The translations under genes were made by a program, and so were the position numbers. Positions 36,247 through 45,036 of a stretch of DNA of 64,000 nucleotides are shown piece by piece. The DNA comes from Paenibacillus sp. V4I7 (GTDB lineage Bacteria; Bacillota; Bacilli; Paenibacillales; NBRC-103111): positions 124,001 to 188,000 of the forward strand of contig NZ_JAUSZD010000002.1 of assembly GCF_030817275.1 (NCBI RefSeq). The letters are read 5' to 3'. Position 1 is the stretch's first letter. Each line of letters opens with the position of its first letter. Below the pieces are notes generated by a model that was given only the letters and a program-made list of their open reading frames with translations, was not told the DNA's origin and searched no databases.

Positions 36247-37596
36247 TTATGCGCCTCCAACGGCAGCAGTCGCATACTGATTAGCAGGTCGGGACAAGCC
36301 CAAATGTCCCCGCAGGGTAGTTCCTGAATATTCCGTTCGGAACAATCCTCTTCGCTGCAGCTCTGGTATGACGAGCTGTGCGAATTCTTCCAATCCGGCT
36401 GGTAAATAAGGCGGCATCACATTAAACCCGTCACTGCCTCCGTGTAAGAACCATTCTTCCAACTGGTCAGCTATTTGGATAGGCGTACCAGCAAATGTAC
36501 GATGACCGCGTCCGCCAGCTAGACGATGAAGCAGCCCGCGAATGGTTAGATTGTCGCGCTTCGCTAGATCAGCGACAAGCTGGAATCGGCTTTTATTCCC
36601 ATTGATATCGGACAGGCTTGGCAGCTCCGGCAGAGGTCCATCTAACGGATATGAGAATAAATCAATGTTCAACATATTGGACAACTGATTTAGTCCATAT
36701 TCCGGAACGGTTAATTCGTTTAATTCTTGCTCTTTTTCTTTGGCTTCTGATTCGGTGCGGCCGATAATAGTGCAGATGCCCGGTAAGATTTTCAACTGCT
36801 CAGGAGATCGGCCATACTTGGCAAGTCTTGATTTTACATCCGAATAAAACTGTTGGGCCTCTACGAGTGTTTGCTGAGCCGTGAATATGGCCTCCGCATA
36901 CTGAGCAGCGAATTCTTTGCCAGATTCGGAAGAACCGGCTTGAACAAGCACAGGATATCCCTGCGGAGACCTTGGTATATTCAGAGGACCGCGTACTTTG
37001 AAGGTATCGCCAACATGATTGATTTCCCGGACCTTGCTTCGATCTGCGAAGGTGCCCGACTCTCGATCAATGATCAGGGCCTCATCTTCCCAGCTGTCCC
37101 ACAGACTGGTCGTTACGTCTAAAAATTCTTTGGCCCGTTCATAGCGCTTGCTGTGCTCCAAATGGTCATCTTTGCTGAAATTGCTTGCCTCGAAGGAGCT
37201 TCCGGATGTGACGATATTCCAGCCTGCGCGACCCTTGCTTATGTGATCCAACGAGGCAAATTTGCGGGCGACATGAAAGGGTTCGTTATAGGTAGTAGAG
37301 ACGGTGCCGATAAGCCCGATATGATCGGTTACCGAGGCTAAGGCGGATAGCAAAGTGAAGGGTTCAAGCCCAACAAACGCGCCATGTTTAATGTTTTGAC
37401 TGACCGCCAACCCATCTGCTAAGAAGAGAGAGTCGAATTTAGCCTGTTCCGCAATTTGCGCAATCCGTTGAAAATATCGAATATCCGTAATATTCTCCGG
37501 CTCTGTGTTCTTGTGTCTCCAAGATGCTTCATGATGTCCTGTATTCATGATGAATACATTTAAATGCAGTTGTCTTTTCGCTTTGCTCATGATCAC
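36247..37596 (-). CDS. FMN-dependent monooxygenase, NtaA/SnaA/DszA type (luciferase-like)
   Basis: The 449-residue protein is of the bacterial luciferase-like TIM-barrel family, close to DszA/NtaA-type two-component monooxygenases that use FMNH2 from a separate reductase. Family motifs are FNTGHHEASWRH-like NTGHHEASWRHKNTEPEN, FDSLFLADGLAV, GRAGWNIVTSG and PVLVQAGSSESGKEFAA. It may start at GTG 37596 or ATG 37590; AAGGTG fits both. It lies 25 bp upstream of the TauD gene and 20 bp after the permease. It probably cleaves C-S or C-N bonds of an imported organosulfur compound; a reductase gene is not in the operon. Confidence 0.9.
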   Translation of the reverse strand: MIMSKAKRQLHLNVFIMNTGHHEASWRHKNTEPENITDIRYFQRIAQIAEQAKFDSLFLADGLAVSQNIKHGAFVGLEPFTLLSALASVTDHIGLIGTVSTTYNEPFHVARKFASLDHISKGRAGWNIVTSGSSFEASNFSKDDHLEHSKRYERAKEFLDVTTSLWDSWEDEALIIDRESGTFADRSKVREINHVGDTFKVRGPLNIPRSPQGYPVLVQAGSSESGKEFAAQYAEAIFTAQQTLVEAQQFYSDVKSRLAKYGRSPEQLKILPGICTIIGRTESEAKEKEQELNELTVPEYGLNQLSNMLNIDLFSYPLDGPLPELPSLSDINGNKSRFQLVADLAKRDNLTIRGLLHRLAGGRGHRTFAGTPIQIADQLEEWFLHGGSDGFNVMPPYLPAGLEEFAQLVIPELQRRGLFRTEYSGTTLRGHLGLSRPANQYATAAVGGA

Positions 37597-37616
37597 TCAC
37601 GCACCTTTTTATTTTT

Positions 37617-38453
37617 TTACTCACTATAGGTTTGCTTCCAGCCTGTCAATCTCTTCTCCAACGTAACGAGTAGGTAATTAATAATTAAACCAATAACCGA
37701 AATAGAGATAATGCCCGCGTACATATTCGTAATTTGAAAGCTGAATTGTGTGTATTGAATTAAGTAACCGAGACCGGACTTCGCACCGACCATCTCAGCG
37801 GCAACGAGTACTAGAATAGAGCCGGCTCCGGCCTGCCGAATGCCTACAAAAATAGTCGGGGTTGCAGCGGGGATAATCACTTTGCGAAACAAGCTGACTG
37901 ACGATAAACCCATCGAACGAGCTGATTTGATCAAAAGTGGATCGACATTTTTGACGCCGCTTATGGTGTTCAGTAGAAGCGGAAAGGTACAGGCATACAG
38001 CACGATAGCAATCTTCGAGGTTTCACCTAAACCGAGCAAAAGTATGAAAACCGGCAGTATGGCAAGTGCGGCCGTATTTCGCAATAATTCGAGCAAGGGA
38101 TTGAGATACTCCGATACGGGCTTCCACCAACCGATGGCCAGACCAAGAGGAATGCTGATGAGGATTGCCAGCGTAAATCCGCCCAAAGAACGCGATAAGC
38201 TGGCTTTCGTATGCTCGGTAAGATCACCGGACAGCAGAAGCTGCCACCAAGCAGCCGCTATTTCGGAAATCGGAGGGAAGAACGTTCGATCAACAAGCCC
38301 TACGCGAGGCGCCACTTCCCATACGAGAAGCAAAGCAACGATGACAATGGCATTTTTGAACAGCTTTCTCAGCTTCGCTAAGGACCATAGGGCGACATCA
38401 AAGCTTTCTTTTTCACGAAGAACCAGGGCTTTCCCCGCATTCACACTAGCCAT
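37617..38453 (-). CDS. Sulfonate-type ABC transporter permease (SsuC/TauC family)
   Basis: The 278-residue inner-membrane protein has an N-terminal cytosolic tail and six predicted helices. The EAA-like loop is KSARSMGLSSVSLFRKVIIPAATP near residue 185-208. The sequence PLLELLRNTAALAILPVFILLLGLGE is characteristic of nitrate/sulfonate/taurine permeases. GGGGG lies 8 nt before the ATG at 38453, inside the ATPase gene: the two overlap by 8 bp and are coupled. It forms the channel for the importer with the ATPase 38446-39324 and the binding protein 39377-40417. Confidence 0.94.
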   Translation of the reverse strand: MASVNAGKALVLREKESFDVALWSLAKLRKLFKNAIVIVALLLVWEVAPRVGLVDRTFFPPISEIAAAWWQLLLSGDLTEHTKASLSRSLGGFTLAILISIPLGLAIGWWKPVSEYLNPLLELLRNTAALAILPVFILLLGLGETSKIAIVLYACTFPLLLNTISGVKNVDPLLIKSARSMGLSSVSLFRKVIIPAATPTIFVGIRQAGAGSILVLVAAEMVGAKSGLGYLIQYTQFSFQITNMYAGIISISVIGLIINYLLVTLEKRLTGWKQTYSE

Positions 38454-39324
38454 TCATAACGCCCCCTTTTAACGCAGATTTATTGTGTTCAAAGCCATCC
38501 AAGCTCTTGGCTATCTCTTGCTCCTGGGCTCTCGTTACTTCGTCTTTAAGCAAATCCCACACCTCATGGCGCAGATTGACGAAGTCAGGATGAGATCGCA
38601 AATCTTCTTCACTTCTTCGTGATTCAAAAGGAATATCAATCACTTTCTTGATTCTCCCCGGACGAGAGGTCATTACAGCGACACGCTGGCCTAAGTAAAC
38701 CGCTTCTTCAATGCCATGTGTGATGAAAATGATCGTTTTTTTTGTAGCCTCCCAAATACGCAGCAATTCGCTTTGCAGGGTTTCACGAGTTTGCGCATCA
38801 AGCGCAGCAAAGGGTTCATCCATCAGCAGTACTTCAGGATCGTAGGCCAAGCTTCTGGCGATCGCAACACGCTGTTTCATGCCTCCTGAGATCTCATGAG
38901 GATAACGGTTTTCGAAGCCGGCAAGCCCAACCAGATGAATAAACTCCAGGGCTATTTTGCGGCGTTCTTTGCGACCCACCCCTTTGGCTTCGAGGCCAAA
39001 TTCCACATTCGCGAGCGTTGTCTTCCATGGGAATAGTGCATACTGCTGGAATACGATACCGCGATCGAGATTAGGGCCTGTAATGGCCTTGCCATCTAAC
39101 AGAATCTGCCCGCTGCTTGGCTTCGTCAAACCCGCAAGTAAGTCGAGCAATGTTGATTTACCACAGCCGCTAGGGCCGACAATGACCATGAATTCGCCCT
39201 TCTTCACCTCCAAATTGATATCCTTTAGGGCGGAAATAGGCTGTAAATCTTCTTTCAAATGCCCTAGGTTTCTTTGAATTCGAAACGATTTCTGCACATG
39301 CTGAATGCTAATTTTAGCTGTCAT
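38446..39324 (-). CDS. Sulfonate-type ABC transporter ATP-binding protein (SsuB/TauB family)
   Basis: The 292-residue ATPase shows Walker A GPSGCGKST near residue 52, Q-loop FQQYALFPW, signature SGGMKQR, Walker B LLMDEP and the H-loop ITHGIEEA. It powers the neighbouring SsuC-like permease. The start chosen is the ATG at 39324 because GGAGG lies 8 nt upstream; a GTG nine bases earlier lies in the ribosome site. A C-terminal tail of about 45 residues after the ATPase core is longer than in the shortest family members but normal for this group. Confidence 0.95.
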   Translation of the reverse strand: MTAKISIQHVQKSFRIQRNLGHLKEDLQPISALKDINLEVKKGEFMVIVGPSGCGKSTLLDLLAGLTKPSSGQILLDGKAITGPNLDRGIVFQQYALFPWKTTLANVEFGLEAKGVGRKERRKIALEFIHLVGLAGFENRYPHEISGGMKQRVAIARSLAYDPEVLLMDEPFAALDAQTRETLQSELLRIWEATKKTIIFITHGIEEAVYLGQRVAVMTSRPGRIKKVIDIPFESRRSEEDLRSHPDFVNLRHEVWDLLKDEVTRAQEQEIAKSLDGFEHNKSALKGGVMNG

Positions 39325-39376
39325 TTGCAGCACCTCCTTAACGGTTTCACCAGTCGGAAACTGGCTTCATAAGCAG

Positions 39377-40417
39377 TTATTTTTTCTCATTTACAAAAGG
39401 ATTGAATTCATTCGTGTACAGACCTTTGATCTTCAATTGCCCTTCTTTAAGGACGCCTTCGTCCTCCAGCCAATGGATCCAAGTATCGAATTCCTTGTCT
39501 GAGATCAAGCCGCCTTTACCGGCAACACCGGTGCTTTTCCAAAACTTCACAGTCGAAGTATCTTCTTTTCTGCTTCGTGCGTTAATGATTTTCTCATAAC
39601 GAGCGACAACTTCATCCCGCGGTGTTGTGCGAGCCCACTCAATAGCTTTGGCGGTTGCTTCCACAAATTTTCGCGAAGCATTCGGATTCGCTTTGATGAA
39701 CTTCTCAGTCAACACATAACTGCCGGCACTAAAGGTGCCAAACAGATCGATATCCTTAAACAAAGGATGGATGCCGCCGCGCTCCAGCGCTTTGTCACGC
39801 AGCACACCGCCTAGGGTGGCTACATCGATTTGTTCTGCGCGCAGCGTCTGTTCCGTTGTGACTGGAGGTACGACAACTAGCGTTACTTGCTTAATCTCCT
39901 CCGTCGTTAGGCCGGCTCTGTGCAAGTATTCCTTAATGACGAACTCATGGTGAGCGCCTAGTGTATTCACTGCAATTTTTTTGCCAATTAAGTCCTTAGC
40001 GGATTTGATAGGGCTGCCATCCAAAACGTAATATCCCGTCCACGTATTCTCATCGACACCATAATAAGCAATAACTGGCTTAATCGGAGCTTTGGCAGAT
40101 ATCAATTTCACGATAGCCCCATTAAAAGCTCCGCCAAAGTCGGTATCCCCGGTAACGACGGCTTGAATATCTTGAGGACCACTAATCGTGTTGCCGATAA
40201 ATTTCAGCTTCAAAGGAGCTAAGTACCCCAGATCATCAGCTAATTCTGGAAAAGTAACAGAGCCAACACCTCCTTGATAACGAAGCTCAGTGACTTCAGG
40301 TGTGCCGCCGCTCGCAGATGCAGTGACCTCTGTTTTTCCGCAGGCTGTCAAAAGTAAAGAGGAAGCAAGAAGTAATACGATGGCTGTCGTGCAGCCTTTT
40401 TTAGCAAAATGAGTCAT
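39377..40417 (-). CDS. Sulfonate/aliphatic ABC transporter substrate-binding lipoprotein (SsuA/TauA-like)
   Basis: The 346-residue binding protein has a lipoprotein signal (LLLASSLLLTACGKTE) with the lipidated Cys at about residue 26, then an NMT1/SsuA-type fold containing LRYQGGVGSVTFPELADDLG and GKKIAVNTLGAHHEFVIKEYL. It delivers its ligand to the adjacent permease. Start is placed at ATG 40417, 8 nt from GGGGG; ATG 40423 is only 2 nt from it. It is the first gene of a five-gene operon that ends with two oxygenases. The ligand is probably an organosulfonate or sulfate ester (inference from neighbours). Confidence 0.92.
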   Translation of the reverse strand: MTHFAKKGCTTAIVLLLASSLLLTACGKTEVTASASGGTPEVTELRYQGGVGSVTFPELADDLGYLAPLKLKFIGNTISGPQDIQAVVTGDTDFGGAFNGAIVKLISAKAPIKPVIAYYGVDENTWTGYYVLDGSPIKSAKDLIGKKIAVNTLGAHHEFVIKEYLHRAGLTTEEIKQVTLVVVPPVTTEQTLRAEQIDVATLGGVLRDKALERGGIHPLFKDIDLFGTFSAGSYVLTEKFIKANPNASRKFVEATAKAIEWARTTPRDEVVARYEKIINARSRKEDTSTVKFWKSTGVAGKGGLISDKEFDTWIHWLEDEGVLKEGQLKIKGLYTNEFNPFVNEKK

Positions 40418-40497
40418 GTTCATATCCCCCTAACGATAATTTGCTTTCGTTGATTTCTAACCAAGTTATCTCCAGAGGTCTGGTCGTAAATTACATA

Positions 40498-40520
40498 ATT
40501 CCTATAGACTTACTATGAAT
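40498..40520. promoter_or_regulatory. Possible operator between the sulfonate operon and its divergent regulator
   Basis: Imperfect inverted repeat ATTCCTATAG (40498-40507) and CTATGAAT (40513-40520) in an A/T-rich intergenic stretch. It is in the right place for control of both directions, but no binding evidence exists. Confidence 0.3.
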
Positions 40521-40628
40521 ATATTTCTATAATGAAATATAATCTCAGCCCACCCAACTGTCAATGAATTGGAAACACATGAACATGAATGACGATGAAT
40601 GACCATCTTAATCCCGGCAGGAGGCGCG

Positions 40629-41822
40629 ATGACCATGACCAACCAGCGATTCAACCTCATTTCTTTGCATGATGCGATAGATTTGCTTGGTGTAAGCCGA
40701 TCCACCTTTGACAGATGGCGTAAATTAAAGCAGCTCCCTTTTGTGAAAATAGGGAAAGAAATCCTAATTGATAAAAATGAACTGGAGCAGTGGGTTCGTC
40801 ATCACTCTTTTAGCATACAGAATCCGTCATTTGCCTCAGGTGCAGCAACAACTATCACTTCTCAGGAGCTATCGACGATAACGGTTGGTTATCAAAGCGG
40901 AACGGCCCATATGTGGACAGCGCTCATCATGAAAGAGCTTGGCTGGTTGGAGGAAGAGCTCATCTTAGTCAATCCTAGCCGTTCTGTGCATGTAAAATGG
41001 TTGGATGCAGCTAACGGAGCGTTGCTGCTGCAGGGCTTGATTGGGGGCAACATCCAGATTGCTTCCCTTGGAGATTATCCTATTGTACTTAGTCAATCAC
41101 TGAGTCAGACGCTGCCTGCATTTCGCCCTATTCTACTGGCCTTTGACGGCAAAACCTCCGGTGGGCAAGGGATTTCACTCGTTATGCGCAAAGGGCTGGA
41201 GATCAACGATATTTCGGAGATCTGCGGGTGGCCGCTTTCATCGGCAGCGCAATCGAGTGCGGGTTATCGTTTATCGAAGCTGCTTCAATCGCTTGGAGGT
41301 CATGAGAATCATTTTGAACATAAAGAAATGGATGAATGCATGGCGGGGATCGTGAAGCGGAAGCTTGCCGGAAGTGTCATGTGGGAGCCGTATATTAGCT
41401 TGGCCCAATACCACGGCGTAGGTCAGGTGCTTTTTCCAGAGGGAATGGGAGAGAATTATTTGACAGGAATCGTTGCAGATGAGAATTGGGCGCGACATCA
41501 TGAAGGAGACGCAGTTGCTTACTTAAAAGCACATGTTCGGGTCCATGCATTTATCCGTAATAATCCTCATGCAGCTGCCGAGCTTATTTCCCGAGCCAAA
41601 GGAATTCCTCCAGAAATTACAACAGGCATAATCGCTAAAGTTAGATGGGATGCTGCTTTTTATTCGAAAGATATGAACGCTCTACAGCAGCTATCAGTTC
41701 CATCATCCAAAGAAATCTGTTTCAAAGGTGAATATTTGCAACTAGCCATTAAGGCATTAAAGCTGCCCCTTGAAAGCTGTGATCCGTTGGAAGGGGATTG
41801 GGCCGTAGAGCAGTTGTACTAA
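40629..41822 (+). CDS. Excisionase-type HTH fused to a substrate-binding-protein-like domain
   Basis: The protein of about 397 residues begins with a MerR/excisionase-like helix-turn-helix (LISLHDAIDLLGVSRSTFDR, then WRKLKQLPFVKIGKEILIDK) over residues 8-60. The rest, from about residue 85, resembles NMT1/SsuA binding proteins: ITVGYQSGTAHMWTALIMKE, GNIQIASLGDYPIVL, GSVMWEPYISLAQYHG. There is no signal peptide, so it works in the cytoplasm. It is divergent from the sulfonate operon. I infer a regulator that uses a captive binding-protein fold to sense the imported sulfonate or a product. Start may be ATG 40629 or 40635; AGGAGG is 4 or 10 nt upstream. Confidence 0.85.
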   Translation: MTMTNQRFNLISLHDAIDLLGVSRSTFDRWRKLKQLPFVKIGKEILIDKNELEQWVRHHSFSIQNPSFASGAATTITSQELSTITVGYQSGTAHMWTALIMKELGWLEEELILVNPSRSVHVKWLDAANGALLLQGLIGGNIQIASLGDYPIVLSQSLSQTLPAFRPILLAFDGKTSGGQGISLVMRKGLEINDISEICGWPLSSAAQSSAGYRLSKLLQSLGGHENHFEHKEMDECMAGIVKRKLAGSVMWEPYISLAQYHGVGQVLFPEGMGENYLTGIVADENWARHHEGDAVAYLKAHVRVHAFIRNNPHAAAELISRAKGIPPEITTGIIAKVRWDAAFYSKDMNALQQLSVPSSKEICFKGEYLQLAIKALKLPLESCDPLEGDWAVEQLY

Positions 41823-41896
41823 TTGCAAAGAGGCTTTCGCTTCGCTTCATTTCGGTATATAGTAAAAAAGAATTGAAGTGTTGAAAGGAGTGCCAA

Positions 41897-43948
41897 ATGC
41901 TTACAACGATGCGTGATGAACAAAATGGTATTTTCCCAGCCGTATGCTCACTGGATTGTCCAGATCAATGCGGCCTGCTGCTTCATAAAGAAGCTGGAAA
42001 GATCGTTAAAATAGAGGGAGACCCCAATCACCCGGTAACACAAGGGGCTATTTGCAATAAAGTCCGGAACATGACGGCACGTATATATGATGATAAAAGG
42101 CTGCAGTATCCCATGAAGCGCGTAGGTCCTAAGGGTGAAGGCAGTCAGTTTGAAAGAATTACCTGGGAAGAAGCGATCGAAACCATTACAAGTCGGTGGA
42201 AAAAGCTGATCGAGGATGAAGGCGCAGAATCTATCTTGCCTTACAGCTTTTATGGCAACATGGGGCGGATCGGGACGGAAGGGATGGATCGTCGATTCTT
42301 CCATCGGATGGGTGCGAGCCGACTGCTGTATTCGATCTGTGAATCGGCAGGAACTGAAGGCTACAAGTATACGATGGGAGGCAGCTTCGGGACAGACCCA
42401 GAGGATACGGTTCATGCCAAGCTGATCATCATGTGGGGCATTAATGCGGTCAGCACGAATATGCATCAGGTTATGTTGGCTGAGAAAGCCCGTAAGAATG
42501 GCGCGCAAATCATCGTGATTGACGCTCATAAGAACCAAACAGGCCGCTGGGCGGACTGGTTTATTCCGATTTTGCCAGGAACAGACGCTGCCCTTGCTCT
42601 CGGTATCATGCATATCTTGTTCGATGAGAACTTAGTAGATGAAGCATTTATGCATCAATATACCGCTGGGCATGAGGAGCTAAGGGAACATGTGCGCCAA
42701 TATGATCCTTCTGTGATATCTACAATAACGGGCGTACCTGTGGAAGATATCTACCGCTTAGCTCGCTTATACGGTCAGACTTCGCCATCTTTTATTCGAA
42801 TTGGAAACGGCATTCAGCACCATGATAATGGTGGGATGTGTGTGCGGACCATAGCCTGCTTACCAGCATTAACGGGGCAGTGGCTGCATAAAGGCGGCGG
42901 CGCGATTAAAGGAAATGGCGCCTACTTGGAGCACAATATTCCAGCTTTACAGCGACCTGATTTGCGGGAGAAGGAAGCTAGGCAAATCAATATGAATTTA
43001 TTGGGGAGCGCCTTACTGGAACTTGATCCGCCTATTCGTTCGCTTTATGTGTACAATTCCAACCCGGCATTAGTTGCTCCTCATGCAAATAAGGTGAGAG
43101 AGGGGCTTCAACGGGAAGATCTGTTTACGGTTGTGCATGACCTGTTTCTGACCGAAACAGCGAAGTATGCAGACATTGTGCTTCCAGCAACGTCCTCCTT
43201 TGAAAACACGGACTTTTATCGCTCCTATTGGCATCAATATGTGCACCTTCAGCTTCCCGTCATGTCTCCTTATGGGGAAAGCAAAGCGAATGTGGATGTA
43301 TTTCGTTTGTTGGCGGCAAAGATGGGCTATGAGGATGAAGCTTTGAGGGATACCGATGAAGCTTTGATTCGCCAGGCTTTGGATCATCCCGGAAACCCGG
43401 CTCTGAACCAAATATCGTATGAAACACTGCTCGATAAACAGTTTATCAAGGCGGATGTTAAGCCATTATTCCCTGGGGAATTAAAGACACCGAGCGGAAA
43501 GATCGAGCTGTATTCTCATGAGATGGAGAGTAAAGGTTTCCCGCCACTTCCGACATATACGCCACTGGTGGGCGAAGAGGACCTGCCATTCTTGTTCGTT
43601 CCGGCACCGAATCATAACTTCTTGAATTCGACTTTTGCTCATAATGAGAAGCATATCCGAATGGAAAAAACGCCGAAGCTTCATATGAATGAGGCAGATG
43701 CGACCGCATTAGGCTTGGTCAGTGGCGATGTTGCCCGTGTTTGGAATGATCGCGGAGAGTGCGAATTAGTCGTAACGGCTGGCTCAGATGTGCTGCCGGG
43801 CGTGGTTGTAAGCCAAGGGCTTTGGGCGGATTTGCCGGGGAACAAGGCATTGGTTAACGCGCTTACGCCTGACCGAGTAGCCGATATGGGGGGTGGCGCT
43901 ACGTTCTTTTCGGGCCGTGTTAGGATAGAGAAGCGCGAAGTAAACTGA
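41897..43948 (+). CDS. Molybdopterin oxidoreductase (formate-dehydrogenase-like, YyaE type)
   Basis: The 683-residue enzyme of the DMSO reductase superfamily has an N-terminal iron-sulfur motif with cysteines in VCSLDCPDQCGLLL and GAICNKVRN, molybdopterin domains with GNGIQHHDNGGMCVRTIACL and YVYNSNPALVAPH, and a C-terminal dinucleotide-binding domain (LFVPAPNHNFLNS through VADMGGGATFF). There is no Tat signal, so it is cytoplasmic. AAAGGAG precedes the ATG at 41897. It is distantly like formate dehydrogenases, but the substrate cannot be deduced. It seems monocistronic. Confidence 0.88.
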   Translation: MLTTMRDEQNGIFPAVCSLDCPDQCGLLLHKEAGKIVKIEGDPNHPVTQGAICNKVRNMTARIYDDKRLQYPMKRVGPKGEGSQFERITWEEAIETITSRWKKLIEDEGAESILPYSFYGNMGRIGTEGMDRRFFHRMGASRLLYSICESAGTEGYKYTMGGSFGTDPEDTVHAKLIIMWGINAVSTNMHQVMLAEKARKNGAQIIVIDAHKNQTGRWADWFIPILPGTDAALALGIMHILFDENLVDEAFMHQYTAGHEELREHVRQYDPSVISTITGVPVEDIYRLARLYGQTSPSFIRIGNGIQHHDNGGMCVRTIACLPALTGQWLHKGGGAIKGNGAYLEHNIPALQRPDLREKEARQINMNLLGSALLELDPPIRSLYVYNSNPALVAPHANKVREGLQREDLFTVVHDLFLTETAKYADIVLPATSSFENTDFYRSYWHQYVHLQLPVMSPYGESKANVDVFRLLAAKMGYEDEALRDTDEALIRQALDHPGNPALNQISYETLLDKQFIKADVKPLFPGELKTPSGKIELYSHEMESKGFPPLPTYTPLVGEEDLPFLFVPAPNHNFLNSTFAHNEKHIRMEKTPKLHMNEADATALGLVSGDVARVWNDRGECELVVTAGSDVLPGVVVSQGLWADLPGNKALVNALTPDRVADMGGGATFFSGRVRIEKREVN

Positions 43949-43995
43949 ACCCTTAGGCGCTTCGCCGCATAAGGTAATTCAGGAGGTGATGACCT

Positions 43996-44241
43996 ATGTC
44001 ATTACAGCACAAAGCGTATGCTTGGATCGGAAGACCAGTAGGTGTATCCCTAGTGGACGGCACCGGCGTTTCTGGTATTCTGTGTAGTATTGAAGGTGGG
44101 TCTATTTACGTGATCGAATATTTATATCACACCCAATTTGCTACCAAACATTATGCATTCAATCAAATTCGGGATATTCTCCCGTTCCCGCAATGCCCTC
44201 AGCCTCAACCACCTGTGTACCAAACGAAACCTTTATATTAG
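43996..44241 (+). CDS. Small conserved-looking hypothetical protein
   Basis: The 81-residue product starts at ATG 43996 with a strong AGGAGGTGATG upstream. Residues 1-60 look like a small beta barrel (IGRPVGVSLVDGTGVSGILC, then GGSIYVIEYLYHTQFATKHY), and the tail is Pro/Gln rich (PQCPQPQPPVYQTKP). I do not recognise a named family; similar small proteins in Bacillota are often spore or coat associated, but nothing here proves that. A terminator follows. Confidence 0.75.
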   Translation: MSLQHKAYAWIGRPVGVSLVDGTGVSGILCSIEGGSIYVIEYLYHTQFATKHYAFNQIRDILPFPQCPQPQPPVYQTKPLY

Positions 44242-44264
44242 TTTTAAAAAATAGATTCCAAACG

Positions 44265-44288
44265 CCGATCCCTATGGATCGGTTTTTT
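44265..44288 (+). terminator. Terminator after the small hypothetical gene
   Basis: Arms CCGATCC and GGATCGG with a 4-nt loop are followed by six T residues. Confidence 0.88.
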
Positions 44289-44489
44289 CTTTTTACTGCC
44301 TAGGGCTATCCGTTCTTTAAAGTAAAAAGCGAACTGCTGCTAGTTTCAATTTAGTTCCTCGATAACTCCCCTGTTGTTCCATGATCGTCCAATTTGGTCA
44401 CAACTTTGGTATTATTTCACTTAGAGCAGCTAGCTGGGTGTACTTGACTCAGAGGAAGGGTGACAGGTACAGAAAAACAAGGATGAAGA

Positions 44490-44833
44490 TGGAGCGAGAC
44501 GTCTGAAAAAGACCTCTCAATGTCGAGAGCAGGCAAGTTAGCGGGTTTGCGGCCTGAGAAGGCAGAAAAGGCTGTCTCGGAGGCTCAGATGGAACGAAAG
44601 TGGAGCGAGACGTCTGAAAAAGACTTCTCAATGTCGAGAGTAGGGAAGTTAGCGGGTTTGCGGCCTGAGAAGACAGAAAAGGCTGTCTCGGAGGCCCGAA
44701 TGGAGCGAAAGTGGAGCGAGACGTCTGAAAAAGACCTCTCAATGTCGAGAGCAGGCAAGTTAGCGGGTTTGCGGCCTGAGAAGGCAGAAAAGGCTGTCTC
44801 GGAGGCCCGAATGGAGCGAAAGTGGAGCGAGAC
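44490..44833. repeat. 111-bp tandem repeat, three full copies plus part of a fourth
   Basis: The unit beginning TGGAGCGAGACGTCTGAAAA starts at 44490, 44601, 44712 and 44823, an exact period of 111 bp. Copies differ by a few substitutions only. Each unit holds a small hairpin (GAGACGTC...GACCTCTC). Because 111 is 37 codons, reading frames remain open through it on both strands, but none has a ribosome site. The rest of the 795-bp gap 44242-45036 shows no gene apart from the leader of the following gene. Confidence 0.9.
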
Positions 44834-45036
44834 ATTTTGCTGCACTTTTTGCAACTAAGCTGACCGAGACTTGCCGCTAAGGCGGTCAAATCCTAATAAT
44901 ACCCCTCTAAGACCTAAATAAATGACAATAAAATTAGCTTGAAAGGGAGTATGATGATGGTCACAAGGAATTTGTATACGCTTACATATAGGTTTCAAAC
45001 TATCAAACTATTAAACAGAATAAGGAGCTTGTTGAC

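Noticed and set aside
41948-42613. 221-codon minus-strand frame opposite the molybdopterin oxidoreductase.
   Set aside because: It is a shadow of conserved coding sequence on the other strand.
44449-44889. 146- and 89-codon minus-strand frames and a 112-codon plus-strand frame in the tandem repeats.
   Set aside because: They come from a codon-multiple repeat period; none has a Shine-Dalgarno sequence, and the peptides are repeated low-complexity segments.
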